A stretch of DNA of 64,000 bases from Prochlorococcus sp. AG-347-I04 (GTDB taxonomy: Bacteria > Cyanobacteriota > Cyanobacteriia > PCC-6307 > Cyanobiaceae), in NCBI GenBank assembly GCA_003281625.1, contig QCBL01000001.1:270006-334005 (forward strand). Reading direction: 5' to 3'. The first letter of the stretch is position 1. Each line of letters begins with the position of its first letter. The notes under the pieces were generated by a model. The model did no database searches. It worked only from the letters and a program-made list of their open reading frames with translations, and had not been told where the DNA came from. The position numbers and the translations under genes were made by a program. This document shows positions 18,342-27,849 of the stretch, in pieces.

Positions 18342-18370
18342 ATAAACTACCTAACTGGAAGATAGTTTAT
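18342..18370. repeat. Inverted repeat between antiporter gene and glgP
   Basis: Perfect 8-bp arms ATAAACTA (18342-18349) and TAGTTTAT (18363-18370) flank a 13-bp centre. It lies 13 bp upstream of the antiporter ATG, in the divergent region shared with glgP. It could be an operator or an mRNA leader hairpin; no matching regulator is recognised. Confidence 0.5.
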
Positions 18371-18460
18371 CGAGGGCCCACTTTAAGAAATATGTAAGAA
18401 AAAAGCAAAAATACTCAACAAGTGTGGATCTGAAGTTACAACAAAGAAATTTTCTTAAAA

Positions 18461-21025
18461 ATGGCTATTGTCTGTTATATGGCTAATCCAATGAATTCCA
18501 ACGAACCCTTTGATCTACGCTTGCCTACACCCGGCTGCTATTTAGATCCTGAGAAAGCTGGCATGGATTCAGATGCTGTATTTCAAGGAATGACAGCTCA
18601 TCTTTTCTACACGCTTGGAAAGTTAGCAACCTCTGCAAGTCCTCACGACTTATATATGGCTTTGAGTTACGCTGTTAAAGATAGACTAATGACAAGATAT
18701 TTAGCCAGCCAAGAGGTCATAAGAAAAAAACCACAAAAAACTGTAGCTTACTTATCGGCAGAATTTTTAATAGGCCCTCAATTAAGTAATAACCTCCTCA
18801 ATCTTGGCATAACTCAAGAAGCTGAAGATGCATTAAAAAGATTTGGTATTGAATCTTTATCAACAATTCTCGAAGTTGAGGAAGAGCCTGGATTAGGAAA
18901 TGGTGGTCTTGGTAGACTTGCTGCATGTTATATGGAATCATTAGCATCTCTACAAGTACCAGCGGTTGGTTATGGTATTCGCTACGAGTTTGGCATATTC
19001 AATCAATTAATAAGAGATGGTTGGCAAGTTGAAGTTACTGACAAATGGTTAAAAGGTGGTTGGCCATGGGAACTTCCACAACCGGATGAATCATGTTTCG
19101 TAGGTTTTGGAGGGAGAACTGAAAGTTACAGAGATGATAAAGGGAACTACAGATCAAGATGGATTCCTTCAGAACATGCAATTGGAGTACCTCATGATGT
19201 TCCAGTTCTAGGATACAGAGTAAATACATGTGACAGATTAAGATTATGGAGAGCTGATGCAACAGAAAGTTTTGACTTTTATGCATTCAATATTGGTGAT
19301 TATTATGGTGCGGTCGAAGAAAAAGTTGCATCTGAAACTCTTTCAAAAGTTCTATATCCAAATGATGGAACTGACGAAGGTAGAAGATTAAGACTCAAGC
19401 AACAACACTTTTTTGTAAGTTGTTCTCTTCAAGATATGTTGAGAAGCCTTGAAAAAAGATCAATAGCGATAACAGAATTTCCTAAGCATTGGACAGTCCA
19501 ATTGAATGATACCCATCCTGCTATTGCAGTTGCAGAATTAATGAGACTTCTTATTGACCAATATCAAATAGGTTGGGATCAAGCTTGGAAAATAACAACT
19601 TCTTCAGTTGCTTATACCAACCATACATTACTCCCAGAGGCTTTAGAAAAATGGGATTTAGGCTTATTTAATGATCTTCTTCCTCGTCATCTAGAAATTA
19701 TTTATGAAATTAATTGGCGATTTCTACAACAATTAAGATTACGTTATCCTGGTGATGACAAGATCCTTCAAAAACTCTCAATAATTGATGAAGAAGGCTC
19801 CAAATCAGTTCGGATGGCTCATTTAGCTACAATTGGAGCACATCACATAAATGGTGTTGCAGCTCTCCACTCAGATCTAATAAAAAGACAACTTCTGCCT
19901 GAATTTGCAGCTCTATGGCCTGAAAAATTTACAAATGTAACTAATGGAGTTACTCCAAGAAGATGGGTTGCTCTATCTAATCCCTCACTATCGAACCTTT
20001 TAGAAGAGGAAGTTGGTCCAAACTGGATAACAAATATGGAACTTCTTAAGAAGTTAGAAGAAAAAAAAGATGACAACAATTTTTTGCAAAAATTTGAAGA
20101 AACTAAACTTAATGGTAAAAGAAAATTAGCTAACTTTATCCATTCTAAAACTGGAATACTTGTGGATCCATCAAGTTTATTTGATGTTCAAGTGAAAAGA
20201 ATTCATCAATATAAAAGGCAACATTTAAATGCCCTACAAATTATTGCCCAATATTTAAGAATCAAAAATGGTATAAACAAATATGAAGTCCCAAGAACAA
20301 TAATATTCGGAGGTAAAGCTGCACCTGGTTACTTTATGGCAAAGCTGATGATTAGATTCATTAATGGCATTGCTGATGTAGTTAATTCTGATCCAGATAT
20401 GGATGGCTTATTAAGGGTTGTTTTTCTACCAGACTATAATGTTAAGCTTGGTGAAATAGTATATCCCGCAACAGATCTTTCAGAACAAATTTCAACTGCT
20501 GGGAAAGAAGCATCTGGAACTGGAAATATGAAGTTTGCCATGAATGGAGCATTAACGATTGGAACCTTAGATGGAGCAAATGTGGAATTAAGAGATCTTG
20601 TGAAAAAAGAAAATTTCTTTCTTTTTGGTAAAACTGAAAGCGAAATTATGGATTTAAAACATAATCACTACTCTCCAAAAACTTTTATTGATCAATGTCC
20701 GGAACTCAAAGAGGTTTTACGCTTAATTGAAATTGGCCACTTTAGCAATGGGGATAAAGAATTATTTAAACCTTTATTAAATAGTCTTACAGGACATGAC
20801 CCATTTTTTGTTATGGCCGACTTTGAAGACTACATAAATAAACAGGATGTGGTCAGTGAATGCTGGAATAATAAAATATCTTGGAATAAAATGGCATTAT
20901 TAAATACTGCAAGATCAGGATATTTTTCTTCAGATAGATCTATAAGAGAGTATTGTAAATCTATTTGGAAAGTCTCTCCAATGCCAGTTGAAATTACTTG
21001 CGACGTCGAAGAATTAACTAATTAA
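18461..21025 (+). CDS. glgP: Glycogen phosphorylase
   Basis: Releases glucose-1-phosphate from glycogen, using pyridoxal phosphate; cytosolic. The protein is 854 residues, the usual size. Motifs include 'EEEPGLGNGGLGRLAACYME' (about 141-160), 'HPAIAVAELMRLL' after the conserved 'LNDT', 'YTNHTLLPEALEKW', 'VKRIHQYKRQHLN' and the PLP site 'ASGTGNMKFAMNGALTIGT' with its Lys. Start at 18461 is the first ATG; downstream ATGs at 18479 and 18491 are equally possible because the family usually begins shortly before 'DLRLPTPGCY'. Its 3' end overlaps the convergent gene at 21018 by 8 bp. Confidence 0.97.
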   Translation: MAIVCYMANPMNSNEPFDLRLPTPGCYLDPEKAGMDSDAVFQGMTAHLFYTLGKLATSASPHDLYMALSYAVKDRLMTRYLASQEVIRKKPQKTVAYLSAEFLIGPQLSNNLLNLGITQEAEDALKRFGIESLSTILEVEEEPGLGNGGLGRLAACYMESLASLQVPAVGYGIRYEFGIFNQLIRDGWQVEVTDKWLKGGWPWELPQPDESCFVGFGGRTESYRDDKGNYRSRWIPSEHAIGVPHDVPVLGYRVNTCDRLRLWRADATESFDFYAFNIGDYYGAVEEKVASETLSKVLYPNDGTDEGRRLRLKQQHFFVSCSLQDMLRSLEKRSIAITEFPKHWTVQLNDTHPAIAVAELMRLLIDQYQIGWDQAWKITTSSVAYTNHTLLPEALEKWDLGLFNDLLPRHLEIIYEINWRFLQQLRLRYPGDDKILQKLSIIDEEGSKSVRMAHLATIGAHHINGVAALHSDLIKRQLLPEFAALWPEKFTNVTNGVTPRRWVALSNPSLSNLLEEEVGPNWITNMELLKKLEEKKDDNNFLQKFEETKLNGKRKLANFIHSKTGILVDPSSLFDVQVKRIHQYKRQHLNALQIIAQYLRIKNGINKYEVPRTIIFGGKAAPGYFMAKLMIRFINGIADVVNSDPDMDGLLRVVFLPDYNVKLGEIVYPATDLSEQISTAGKEASGTGNMKFAMNGALTIGTLDGANVELRDLVKKENFFLFGKTESEIMDLKHNHYSPKTFIDQCPELKEVLRLIEIGHFSNGDKELFKPLLNSLTGHDPFFVMADFEDYINKQDVVSECWNNKISWNKMALLNTARSGYFSSDRSIREYCKSIWKVSPMPVEITCDVEELTN

Positions 21026-21482
21026 TATTATTCTTATCTGGTGAATCCGGGGTTTGATGAAATAATCTATTTAAAATTAATCGATCCATATTTAATGGAT
21101 CTGGGGCTAGTTCATTTGCAATTTCTTTAAATTTTGATTCAATATTATTTGAAATTTTTATATCAAATATTCTTTCCATTAATGCTTCAATTGAATATAG
21201 ATATGCATTTACACTTTCAAGTTCATCCAAGGCTTCAGTGATTTCAGTATCAGAAATATGTTCTTCTAGACTGGAATCTCTATTTGATTCTCTTTCAATT
21301 AATTGTCTCTGAAATTCATCAGTAATCTTGGTACAAAGAGTTCTGAATGATTGAATAGATACCCAATTTAATTCTTGTTGCTGTTTAAAAGTAGGAAATT
21401 CTCTAATCAGACGATCATGCTCTTTATAAAATCTCTGACAATCAGAGCATTGACATGGTTCTTCAGCCAAAAGAAAATACAA
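21018..21482 (-). CDS. Conserved picocyanobacterial protein of unknown function (154 aa)
   Basis: I do not recognise a named family. The N-terminus carries 'EEPCQCSDCQRFYKEHDRL', a CxCxxC cluster that might bind metal but lacks a visible second pair except one Cys in 'FRTLCTKI'. The rest is predicted helical and acidic, with 'ITEALDELESVNAYLYSIEALMERIF' split across 90-115 suggesting a helix bundle. No membrane segment. It follows the 110-residue gene by 19 bp on the same strand, so the two probably form an operon, and overlaps glgP's end by 8 bp on the opposite strand. Confidence 0.75.
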   Translation of the reverse strand: MYFLLAEEPCQCSDCQRFYKEHDRLIREFPTFKQQQELNWVSIQSFRTLCTKITDEFQRQLIERESNRDSSLEEHISDTEITEALDELESVNAYLYSIEALMERIFDIKISNNIESKFKEIANELAPDPLNMDRLILNRLFHQTPDSPDKNNIN

Positions 21483-21501
21483 TTCTTCTCATATCATCTC
21501 A

Positions 21502-21834
21502 CTATTTGGGTAAAATTGTAGGCCCATCCAATAATTCGTCATTTTCATCTAATGAATCTGGACTATCTGGCAAAGGAATTTCAATACTAGTAACTAAATT
21601 AATAACATCTCTTAGTCTCATAGAATCAGCAAACCATCCCATTGCTTGCTCGGCATCACCTCTTTTTTCAGCATCATTTGCTTGATCTTCATGAGCTTCC
21701 GCCAAAAGAGCAAGCCAGCACAGGCATCTTGCTTGTACTATTGAAAGATCTAAATCATTAGGTTGAGATTTAGAAATGCGTTCATGCTCTTGCTGAATTA
21801 AGAGTTTTAAACGCATATCATGCAACTTAGCCAT
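21502..21834 (-). CDS. Conserved small protein of unknown function (110 aa)
   Basis: Not recognised. A soluble helical protein with an Ala-rich, TPR-like helical hairpin: 'CWLALLAEAHEDQANDAEKR' followed by 'AEQAMGWFADSMRLRDVIN', then an acidic, Pro-rich tail ('PLPDSPDSLDENDELLDGP'). A single solo TPR-like unit might mediate protein contact. It is first in a two-gene run with the 154-residue gene, starting 78 bp from tRNA-Arg's 3' end. Its coding status is supported by length, composition and tight spacing. Confidence 0.75.
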   Translation of the reverse strand: MAKLHDMRLKLLIQQEHERISKSQPNDLDLSIVQARCLCWLALLAEAHEDQANDAEKRGDAEQAMGWFADSMRLRDVINLVTSIEIPLPDSPDSLDENDELLDGPTILPK

Positions 21835-21911
21835 AAAAGATTTATTACTAACTACACGCTAGCTAGAGAGTAGCAAGTTTGCACACATACTACATATAGT
21901 TTTTTATTTTA

Positions 21912-21985
<74 letters not shown>

Positions 21986-22013
21986 AATAGATGATTTTTG
22001 GAGTATTAAGCAC

Positions 22014-22019
22014 TATGCT
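22014..22019 (+). promoter_or_regulatory. Candidate -10 box for rnpB
   Basis: TATGCT sits 6 bp before the predicted 5' end of RNase P RNA, the right distance for a -10 element. Only 40 bp separate rnpB from the divergent tRNA-Arg, so any promoter must be compact. No -35 box is convincing. Confidence 0.4.
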
Positions 22020-22025
22020 AAATAA

Positions 22026-22398
22026 AAGCAGGAGAGGCAACCGCAAGAAAGTTTTATTTTGTTTCCAAAATAAAACTTTCTTGAGGAAAGTCCGGGCTCC
22101 CAAATGGTCAGGCTTGCTGGGTAATTCCCAGTGCGGGCGACCGTGAGGATAGTGCCACAGAAACATACCGCCTAATACTTTATGTATGGTAAGGGTGCAA
22201 GGGTGTGGTAAGAGCGCACCAGCAACATTGAGAAGTGTTGGCTAGGTAAACCCCGGCTGGGAGCAAGGCTTAGTAGATTTATGACCATTACACAATCTAC
22301 TTTTCAGCGCCGCTTGAGACTGTGAAGTAATTCCAGTCCTAGATAGATGGTTGCCCATCTTAATAAAGATGAACAGAACCCGGCTTATGACCTGCTTT
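22026..22398 (+). ncRNA. rnpB: RNase P RNA (catalytic subunit)
   Basis: Type A RNase P RNA, the ribozyme that matures tRNA 5' ends. Helix P1 is AAAGCAGG (22026-22033) with CCTGCTTT (22391-22398). The universal core segments GAGGAAAGTCCGGGCTC (22084-22100) and, near the 3' end, ACAGAACCCGGCTTATGACC (22373-22392) pair as P4, and AGGGTGCAAGGGTGTGGTAAGAG-like sequence forms the specificity region. The P3 position holds a perfect 18-bp A/U-rich hairpin (see findings). The open frame of rnc extends back into its 3' end, but that is not coding. Confidence 0.95.
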
Positions 22399-22424
22399 CT
22401 AATTATTGTAGTTATTCAAATCAG

Positions 22425-23174
22425 ATGACAAATATAATTAACGCAGAGAGAATTAAACAAATAACTAGTTTTTTAAAGTCATTAAATATTAATTCAAAAA
22501 GATTTTCTGAAATAATTAGAAATCAAAATATTTCAGTTATTCAAGATTTTAATCAAGCATTCATACATTCCTCACAGGACAAAATAGTAAATTACGAAAA
22601 ACTAGAATTTTTCGGAGATGCAGTTCTCAGATTAGCTGCTTCTAATTTTATTGAAAAAAAATATCCTCAAATGAGCGTAGGAGAAAGATCAGAGCTAAGA
22701 GCTCAAATTGTAAGTGATGAATGGTTAACTAAATTAGGGAGAAAAATTGAAATTGAGAAATTAATAATTAAAGGACCTAAAGCCCTTGGTGATGAAAATT
22801 CAAAAAATACTATTATTGGTGAAGCTACAGAAGCTTTAATCGGTGCTATTTACAAGTGCTTTAATTCAATTCAAGAAGTAAATCTTTGGTTAGATGATAT
22901 TTGGGAAAAAGATTCAGAAATATTTATAAAAGCTCCATATAAATTCAAATCTAAAACAGTATTGCAAGAGTGGTGTCAAAGTAAAGGTTTTGATTTGCCT
23001 GTCTACAAAATAATGGAAGTATCAAAGAAAAATGGGGACCCTAAAAGATTTATTTGCAATATATTTATCGAAGGATCAAAAGAATCATCGGCATTCGGAA
23101 AGTCCCATAAACAAGCAGAAACGAATGCAGCTAGAATCCTAATAGAAAAATTTATATGTATAGGTAAAATCTAA
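22425..23174 (+). CDS. rnc: Ribonuclease III
   Basis: Endonuclease that cuts double-stranded RNA, including rRNA precursors. The 249-residue protein is taken from ATG 22425 because the longer open frame (from 22347) runs through the 3' end of rnpB. The signature 'LEFFGDAVLRLAAS' and 'ERSELRAQIVS', 'GEATEALIGAIY' with acidic metal ligands form the catalytic domain (about 1-150). The C-terminal dsRNA-binding domain starts near 'KTVLQEWCQSKG' and ends with 'SHKQAETNAARILIEK'. It is followed by convergent ndhS, then rimM. Confidence 0.95.
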   Translation: MTNIINAERIKQITSFLKSLNINSKRFSEIIRNQNISVIQDFNQAFIHSSQDKIVNYEKLEFFGDAVLRLAASNFIEKKYPQMSVGERSELRAQIVSDEWLTKLGRKIEIEKLIIKGPKALGDENSKNTIIGEATEALIGAIYKCFNSIQEVNLWLDDIWEKDSEIFIKAPYKFKSKTVLQEWCQSKGFDLPVYKIMEVSKKNGDPKRFICNIFIEGSKESSAFGKSHKQAETNAARILIEKFICIGKI

Positions 23175-23176
23175 TT

Positions 23177-23362
23177 TTATACTATTTCTAAATTCGTAAG
23201 CTGAAAAGTTATGAGTTTATCCCAATTACCACCTTCAAAGAGAACGGCTGCTCTTTTTTTTGTAACTCTCTGTACAAACCCTTTATATCCTCGATATATA
23301 GAGTTAGTGTTTTTTACAACAACAAAAGAGCCAGGGAGTATAGGTTTAGTAGACGATTCCAT
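23177..23362 (-). CDS. ndhS: NDH-1 subunit NdhS (ferredoxin-binding)
   Basis: A 61-residue SH3-like protein from the ATG at 23362; the frame is open to 23383 but the shorter start fits the family better. '[20 protein letters not shown]' and especially '[20 protein letters not shown]' near the end match NdhS (CRR31 in plants), the small subunit of photosynthetic NDH-1 that docks ferredoxin on the thylakoid surface. The inserted '[15 protein letters not shown]' is typical. It lies alone, convergent with rnc and divergent from rimM across 24 bp. Confidence 0.88.
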   Translation of the reverse strand: MESSTKPILPGSFVVVKNTNSIYRGYKGFVQRVTKKRAAVLFEGGNWDKLITFQLTNLEIV

Positions 23363-23386
23363 AAAAGTCTCTTTATTACACAATAT

Positions 23387-23926
23387 ATGATAAATAAAAA
23401 TAAGTGGTTGATTGTTGGATTGATAACATCATGTCATGGAATTAATGGACAAGTAAAGGTTAAATCTTTAAGTGATTTTGAAGAAAGATTTTTAAAACCT
23501 GGAATGAGATGGTTACAAAAAGAAAATGAACCTCCTTCAAAAATAGAACTTATATCTGGTTTCAAACAGCCTGGTAAAGAAACTTTTATAGTTAAACTCC
23601 AAGGGATAAATACAAGAAATCATGCAGAGCAACTGAAAAAATTTAAAATTCTTGTAAAAACAGATAAACTACCCAAATTAAAAAAGGATGAATTCCACTT
23701 GTTGGAACTTATAAATCTTGAGGTCAAGACTATAGATAATAATGAATTAAAATTAATTGGGAAAGTTATCAATTTAGAAAATGAGAAAAATAATCTACTT
23801 GTTATTGAACTTTTTAAAAATCAAAAAAAAGTTCTCATACCTTTTGTTAAAGAAATAGTCCCATTGGTAGATATAAAAAATAATTTTCTTATTATCAATC
23901 CTCCAAAGGGGCTTTTAGAACTATAA
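23387..23926 (+). CDS. rimM: 16S rRNA processing protein RimM
   Basis: Ribosome maturation factor that binds S19 during 30S head assembly. The 179-residue protein has the N-terminal RimM barrel, starting '[20 protein letters not shown]' (about 6-25, the family opening), and the C-terminal PRC-barrel ending '[18 protein letters not shown]' and '[10 protein letters not shown]'. ATG at 23387 is the only good start. The N-terminal '[12 protein letters not shown]' is slightly changed from the usual 'GKIxxxHGLxGE'. It sits 24 bp from divergent ndhS and converges on glmS. Confidence 0.95.
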   Translation: MINKNKWLIVGLITSCHGINGQVKVKSLSDFEERFLKPGMRWLQKENEPPSKIELISGFKQPGKETFIVKLQGINTRNHAEQLKKFKILVKTDKLPKLKKDEFHLLELINLEVKTIDNNELKLIGKVINLENEKNNLLVIELFKNQKKVLIPFVKEIVPLVDIKNNFLIINPPKGLLEL

Positions 23927-23958
23927 ATCTTTAAAAATATAAATTTGCAAGAAATTCA

Positions 23959-25854
23959 TCATTCTACAGTTACACTTTTAGCTAAATTTCTTGGTTGATC
24001 CACGTCAAGTCCCCTATGAGCTGCAATATGGTAACTCAATAATTGTAAGGGCACTATGTTAAGTAAAGGTGAAATCCATTCATTAGAGGAAGGAACTTTC
24101 ATTAAATAATCAAAAATTTCAGTTCCTTTGCATTCAGGAGCAATCCCGATCAAATATGAATCTCTAGCTTTTGCTTCTTGAGCATTACTTATAACTTTAT
24201 CGAAAACTTCACCAGGTGAAGCAATAGAAATTACAGGTACTTTTTTATCTAATAAAGCTATTGGACCATGTTTCATCTCGCCTGCTGGATATCCAGCAGC
24301 ATGAATGTAACTAATTTCTTTGAGTTTTAACGCTCCTTCAAGAGCAATAGGAAAATTTATACCCCTTCCTAAAAAGATAACATCTTTAATATTAAAAAAA
24401 TCATGTGCTAGCTTTTCTGAAGATTTATTATGTTGCTCCAAAAGATCATCTATCAAAGGAGGCAGTTTTATAAGTTCAGTTATCAAATTACTAATTTCTT
24501 CTAAGCTTTGGCTGCCTTTAATTTCAGCAAATTTTATAGCTAATCCATAAAAAGAAAGCAATTGAGCAAAAAAAGTTTTTGTTGCCGCAACTCCCACTTC
24601 TATTCCTGCGCAAATATCAATAATATTTGAAACCTGCCTTCCTATCGAGCTCTCTTTTCTATTTGTTATTGCAATAAGATTAGGTTTAAAATTTTCATCC
24701 TTCATCGAGGACCGTCTTTTAATTTCCATATCTATAGCTGCGATTGTATCAGCAGTTTCTCCAGATTGAGTGACGCCAATTGTTAATGTGTTTGGAAGCA
24801 ATGGGGGTGGTGAATATCGAAATTCACTTGCGTAAAAGACATTTGTTGGTATACCTGAAAATTGTTCTAGTAAAAAGCTACCAACCATTGCGGCATGTTT
24901 ACTTGTACCACATGCGATAATTTCAATTCTTTCTATTGATTCAAAAAAATTTGTATCAAAAGGATAACTAATTTGATATTTGCCCTCTTCTAAGTTTTTA
25001 ATTAAGTAATTTTCCAACCAGTTTTTTGCGGTCTGTGGCTGGTCATATATCTCCTTCAACATATAGTGTTTAAAATTCATCTTATCCATTATTTGCTCTG
25101 ATACTTTTAGAGAAACTGGATTTCGATATTGTCTCTCATTGTTTATGTCATATATTTCTATTCCAAGAGGAGTTAACAAAGCTATCTCTTCATCCTCCAT
25201 AGGCAAAATAATATTTGTAAAGTTTGCAATGGCTGGCGTATCACTTGCACATATAAATTCTCCCTCACCCAAACCAATAATCAACGGTGCTTGTCTTCGA
25301 GCAACAACCAAAGAGGTTGGAGCATCAGCCCATAAAACAGCTAAGGCATAAGATCCTTCCAAATCAGATATTACATTTCTTACAGCCACTAATAATGTTG
25401 AGCCATTATTCTCAAGATTGAGTTTACTTAAGGTATTTAATTCTCTTTTAATTAGATGAGGAATTACCTCGGTATCTGTATCAGAATTAAAAATAATACC
25501 CTCCTTCTCTAATTTATTTTTTAAATCTTGGAAATTTTCAATTATGCCATTTTGAACAACCGCGATGGTTCCTGAACCATCGATATGAGGATGGGCATTT
25601 TTAAACTCAGGTTTTCCATGAGTTGCCCATCTAGTATGACCTATTCCTACAGTTCCTGGAATATTTTCATTGTTAAGGTTATTTATTAAGTTCTTAAGTT
25701 TTCCCTCTGATTTATTGCAAGTTATAGAATTTGTTTCAGAATTTATTACTGCAATACCTGCGGAATCATATCCTCTGTATTCAAGTTTTTCTAAGCCATT
25801 AATTAATAATGGTAAAGCTTTTTTGTAACCTGTTACAGCAACTATTCCACACAT
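23959..25854 (-). CDS. glmS: Glucosamine-6-phosphate synthase (isomerizing, glutamine-hydrolysing)
   Basis: Makes glucosamine-6-phosphate from fructose-6-phosphate and glutamine, the first step to UDP-GlcNAc for peptidoglycan. 631 residues. The N-terminal glutaminase domain begins 'MCGIVAVTGY', where Cys2 becomes the N-terminal nucleophile; 'RWATHGKPEFKNAHPH' and 'NGIIENF' are its glutamine site. Two SIS domains follow ('CGTSKHAAMVG', 'SQSGETADTIAA' and 'LGRGINFPIALEGALKLKE'), ending 'DVDQPRNLAKSVTVE'. No glmS ribozyme is visible in the short upstream region. It lies 82 bp downstream of psaC on the same strand. Confidence 0.97.
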   Translation of the reverse strand: MCGIVAVTGYKKALPLLINGLEKLEYRGYDSAGIAVINSETNSITCNKSEGKLKNLINNLNNENIPGTVGIGHTRWATHGKPEFKNAHPHIDGSGTIAVVQNGIIENFQDLKNKLEKEGIIFNSDTDTEVIPHLIKRELNTLSKLNLENNGSTLLVAVRNVISDLEGSYALAVLWADAPTSLVVARRQAPLIIGLGEGEFICASDTPAIANFTNIILPMEDEEIALLTPLGIEIYDINNERQYRNPVSLKVSEQIMDKMNFKHYMLKEIYDQPQTAKNWLENYLIKNLEEGKYQISYPFDTNFFESIERIEIIACGTSKHAAMVGSFLLEQFSGIPTNVFYASEFRYSPPPLLPNTLTIGVTQSGETADTIAAIDMEIKRRSSMKDENFKPNLIAITNRKESSIGRQVSNIIDICAGIEVGVAATKTFFAQLLSFYGLAIKFAEIKGSQSLEEISNLITELIKLPPLIDDLLEQHNKSSEKLAHDFFNIKDVIFLGRGINFPIALEGALKLKEISYIHAAGYPAGEMKHGPIALLDKKVPVISIASPGEVFDKVISNAQEAKARDSYLIGIAPECKGTEIFDYLMKVPSSNEWISPLLNIVPLQLLSYHIAAHRGLDVDQPRNLAKSVTVE

Positions 25855-25936
25855 ACAAACAAATTTTTTTCAATTATATTTGAAAAAAAATAAGTATTTT
25901 TAAAACATGGACTCTCTTAAAACTGCACTATGCAAA

Positions 25937-26224
<288 letters not shown>

Positions 26225-26315
26225 TTACAAAGAAATTAAAAAAATTAAGATATGCTTCACTCTTGTTAACTCTAGGGCATAAAATCATATAGATAATTAG
26301 TAATTTCCATAAACT

Positions 26316-26555
26316 ATGTCACAAGAAATCCTCGAAAAAGTTTGTACTATTGTTTCAGAACAATTAAGTGTTGAAACAGGAGAAGTCAAATCAGATTCAA
26401 ATTTCCAAAATGATTTAGGCGCAGATTCTCTAGATACAGTTGAATTAGTGATGGCTCTTGAGGAGGCATTTGATATTGAAATCCCTGATGAGGCGGCTGA
26501 AGGAATCGCAACTGTTGGCGATGCAGTAAAATTCATCGAAGAAAAAAAAGGTTAG
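26316..26555 (+). CDS. acpP: Acyl carrier protein
   Basis: The 79-residue acidic carrier of fatty acid synthesis. The phosphopantetheine attachment motif '[17 protein letters not shown]' is intact, with Ser in 'ADSLD' near residue 39. It is followed by fabF after only 6 bp, and fabF is preceded by AAAGG, a fair ribosome binding site. The acpP-fabF-tkt order is the usual one in cyanobacteria. Confidence 0.98.
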   Translation: MSQEILEKVCTIVSEQLSVETGEVKSDSNFQNDLGADSLDTVELVMALEEAFDIEIPDEAAEGIATVGDAVKFIEEKKG

Positions 26556-26561
26556 TAAAGG

Positions 26562-27806
26562 ATGCCAAATCTCCATCGAGTAGTTATTACCGGTATTGGT
26601 GCAGTAACTCCAATTGGTAATAACATTGATGAATATTTAGTCGGTCTACAAAAAGGAACTAATGGGGTTTCAGATATTACTCTCTTTAATCCCGAACAAC
26701 ATCCTTGCAAATTTGCAGCAGAAGTAAAAAATCTTCAATCTGAAAATTTTATTGAACCTAAAGAATCCAAAAGATGGGATCGTTTTTCCCAATTTGGAGT
26801 TATTGCTGCAAAGCAAGCCTTTAGTGATTCTGGCCTTGAAATTACTGAAACTAATTCATCAAGAATTGGAGTAATTATTGGCTCTGGTGTTGGAGGCTTA
26901 CTAACTATGGAAAGTCAAGCTCAAATTCTCAGTCATAAAGGACCTAAAAGAGTAAGTCCATTTACAGTTCCAATGATGATTCCAAACATGGCAACTGGAT
27001 TAGCTGCTATTGCTTTGGGTGCAAAAGGACCAAGTTCCTCTGTTTCAACCGCCTGCGCTGCCGGTTCAAATGCAATAGGTGATTCTTTTAGATTACTCCA
27101 ACTCGGAAAAGCAGATGCAATGATCTGTGGAGGGGCAGAAGCTAGTATTACACCTCTAGGAGTGGCTGGTTTTGCAAGTGCCAAAGCTCTTTCTTTCAGA
27201 AATGAAAGTCCTCAAACTGCTAGCAGGCCTTTTGATGCAGAAAGAGATGGATTTGTTATTGGAGAGGGATCTGGAATTCTTGTTTTAGAAACTTTAGAAA
27301 ATGCACAAAAAAGAAATGCAAGAATCTATGCAGAAATAATTGGATATGGAACAACATGTGATGCTCATCACATTACTTCTCCATCTCCAGGCGGGGTTGG
27401 AGGCGCTGAAGCTATCAAACTAGCAATAGAAGACGCTTCTCTTAGCCTTGAAAAAGTTGATTACATTAATGCTCATGGAACGAGTACATCAGCTAATGAC
27501 AAAAATGAAACTTCTGCAATTAAATCTATATTTAAAGACAGATCTTACCTCATTCCTGTAAGCTCTACTAAGTCGATGACTGGTCATCTCCTAGGAGGCT
27601 CAGGAGGTATAGAAGCTGTAGCTTGTATACTTTCTTTGACACATAATTTTATCCCTCCTACAATTAACTACGTCAATCCTGATCCTGAATGTGATCTTGA
27701 TTATGTACCAAATAATGCAAGAGAAGCTCAATTAGGAGTTGCTCTTTCTAATTCTTTCGGCTTTGGTGGTCACAATGTTTGCCTTGCTTTCAGCAAAATA
27801 AATTGA
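26562..27806 (+). CDS. fabF: 3-oxoacyl-ACP synthase II
   Basis: Condensing enzyme that elongates acyl-ACP with malonyl-ACP. 414 residues. The catalytic Cys is in '[14 protein letters not shown]' (around 165), the two His in '[14 protein letters not shown]' (around 305) and '[13 protein letters not shown]' (around 340), and the C-terminal '[15 protein letters not shown]' is the family end. N-terminal '[15 protein letters not shown]' supports the ATG at 26562. It forms an operon with acpP and probably tkt. Confidence 0.98.
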   Translation: MPNLHRVVITGIGAVTPIGNNIDEYLVGLQKGTNGVSDITLFNPEQHPCKFAAEVKNLQSENFIEPKESKRWDRFSQFGVIAAKQAFSDSGLEITETNSSRIGVIIGSGVGGLLTMESQAQILSHKGPKRVSPFTVPMMIPNMATGLAAIALGAKGPSSSVSTACAAGSNAIGDSFRLLQLGKADAMICGGAEASITPLGVAGFASAKALSFRNESPQTASRPFDAERDGFVIGEGSGILVLETLENAQKRNARIYAEIIGYGTTCDAHHITSPSPGGVGGAEAIKLAIEDASLSLEKVDYINAHGTSTSANDKNETSAIKSIFKDRSYLIPVSSTKSMTGHLLGGSGGIEAVACILSLTHNFIPPTINYVNPDPECDLDYVPNNAREAQLGVALSNSFGFGGHNVCLAFSKIN

Positions 27807-27849
27807 AGACAACCAATTCTGTATTTCCAACTTAACTTATTTTAAAACA

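Noticed and set aside
22045..22084. Hairpin as a transcription terminator
   Set aside because: It is not followed by a T-run and is inside the RNase P RNA, directly before a conserved core segment.
22347..22424. Longer RNase III starting at 22347
   Set aside because: This stretch is the 3' end of RNase P RNA, including the P4 and P1 strands; the ATG at 22425 gives a normal RNase III N-terminus.
25855..25936. glmS ribozyme upstream of glmS
   Set aside because: Only 82 bp of AT-rich sequence separate glmS from psaC and no ribozyme core sequence is recognisable.
26297..26536. 79-residue open frame opposite acpP
   Set aside because: It mirrors acpP almost exactly and has no independent features.
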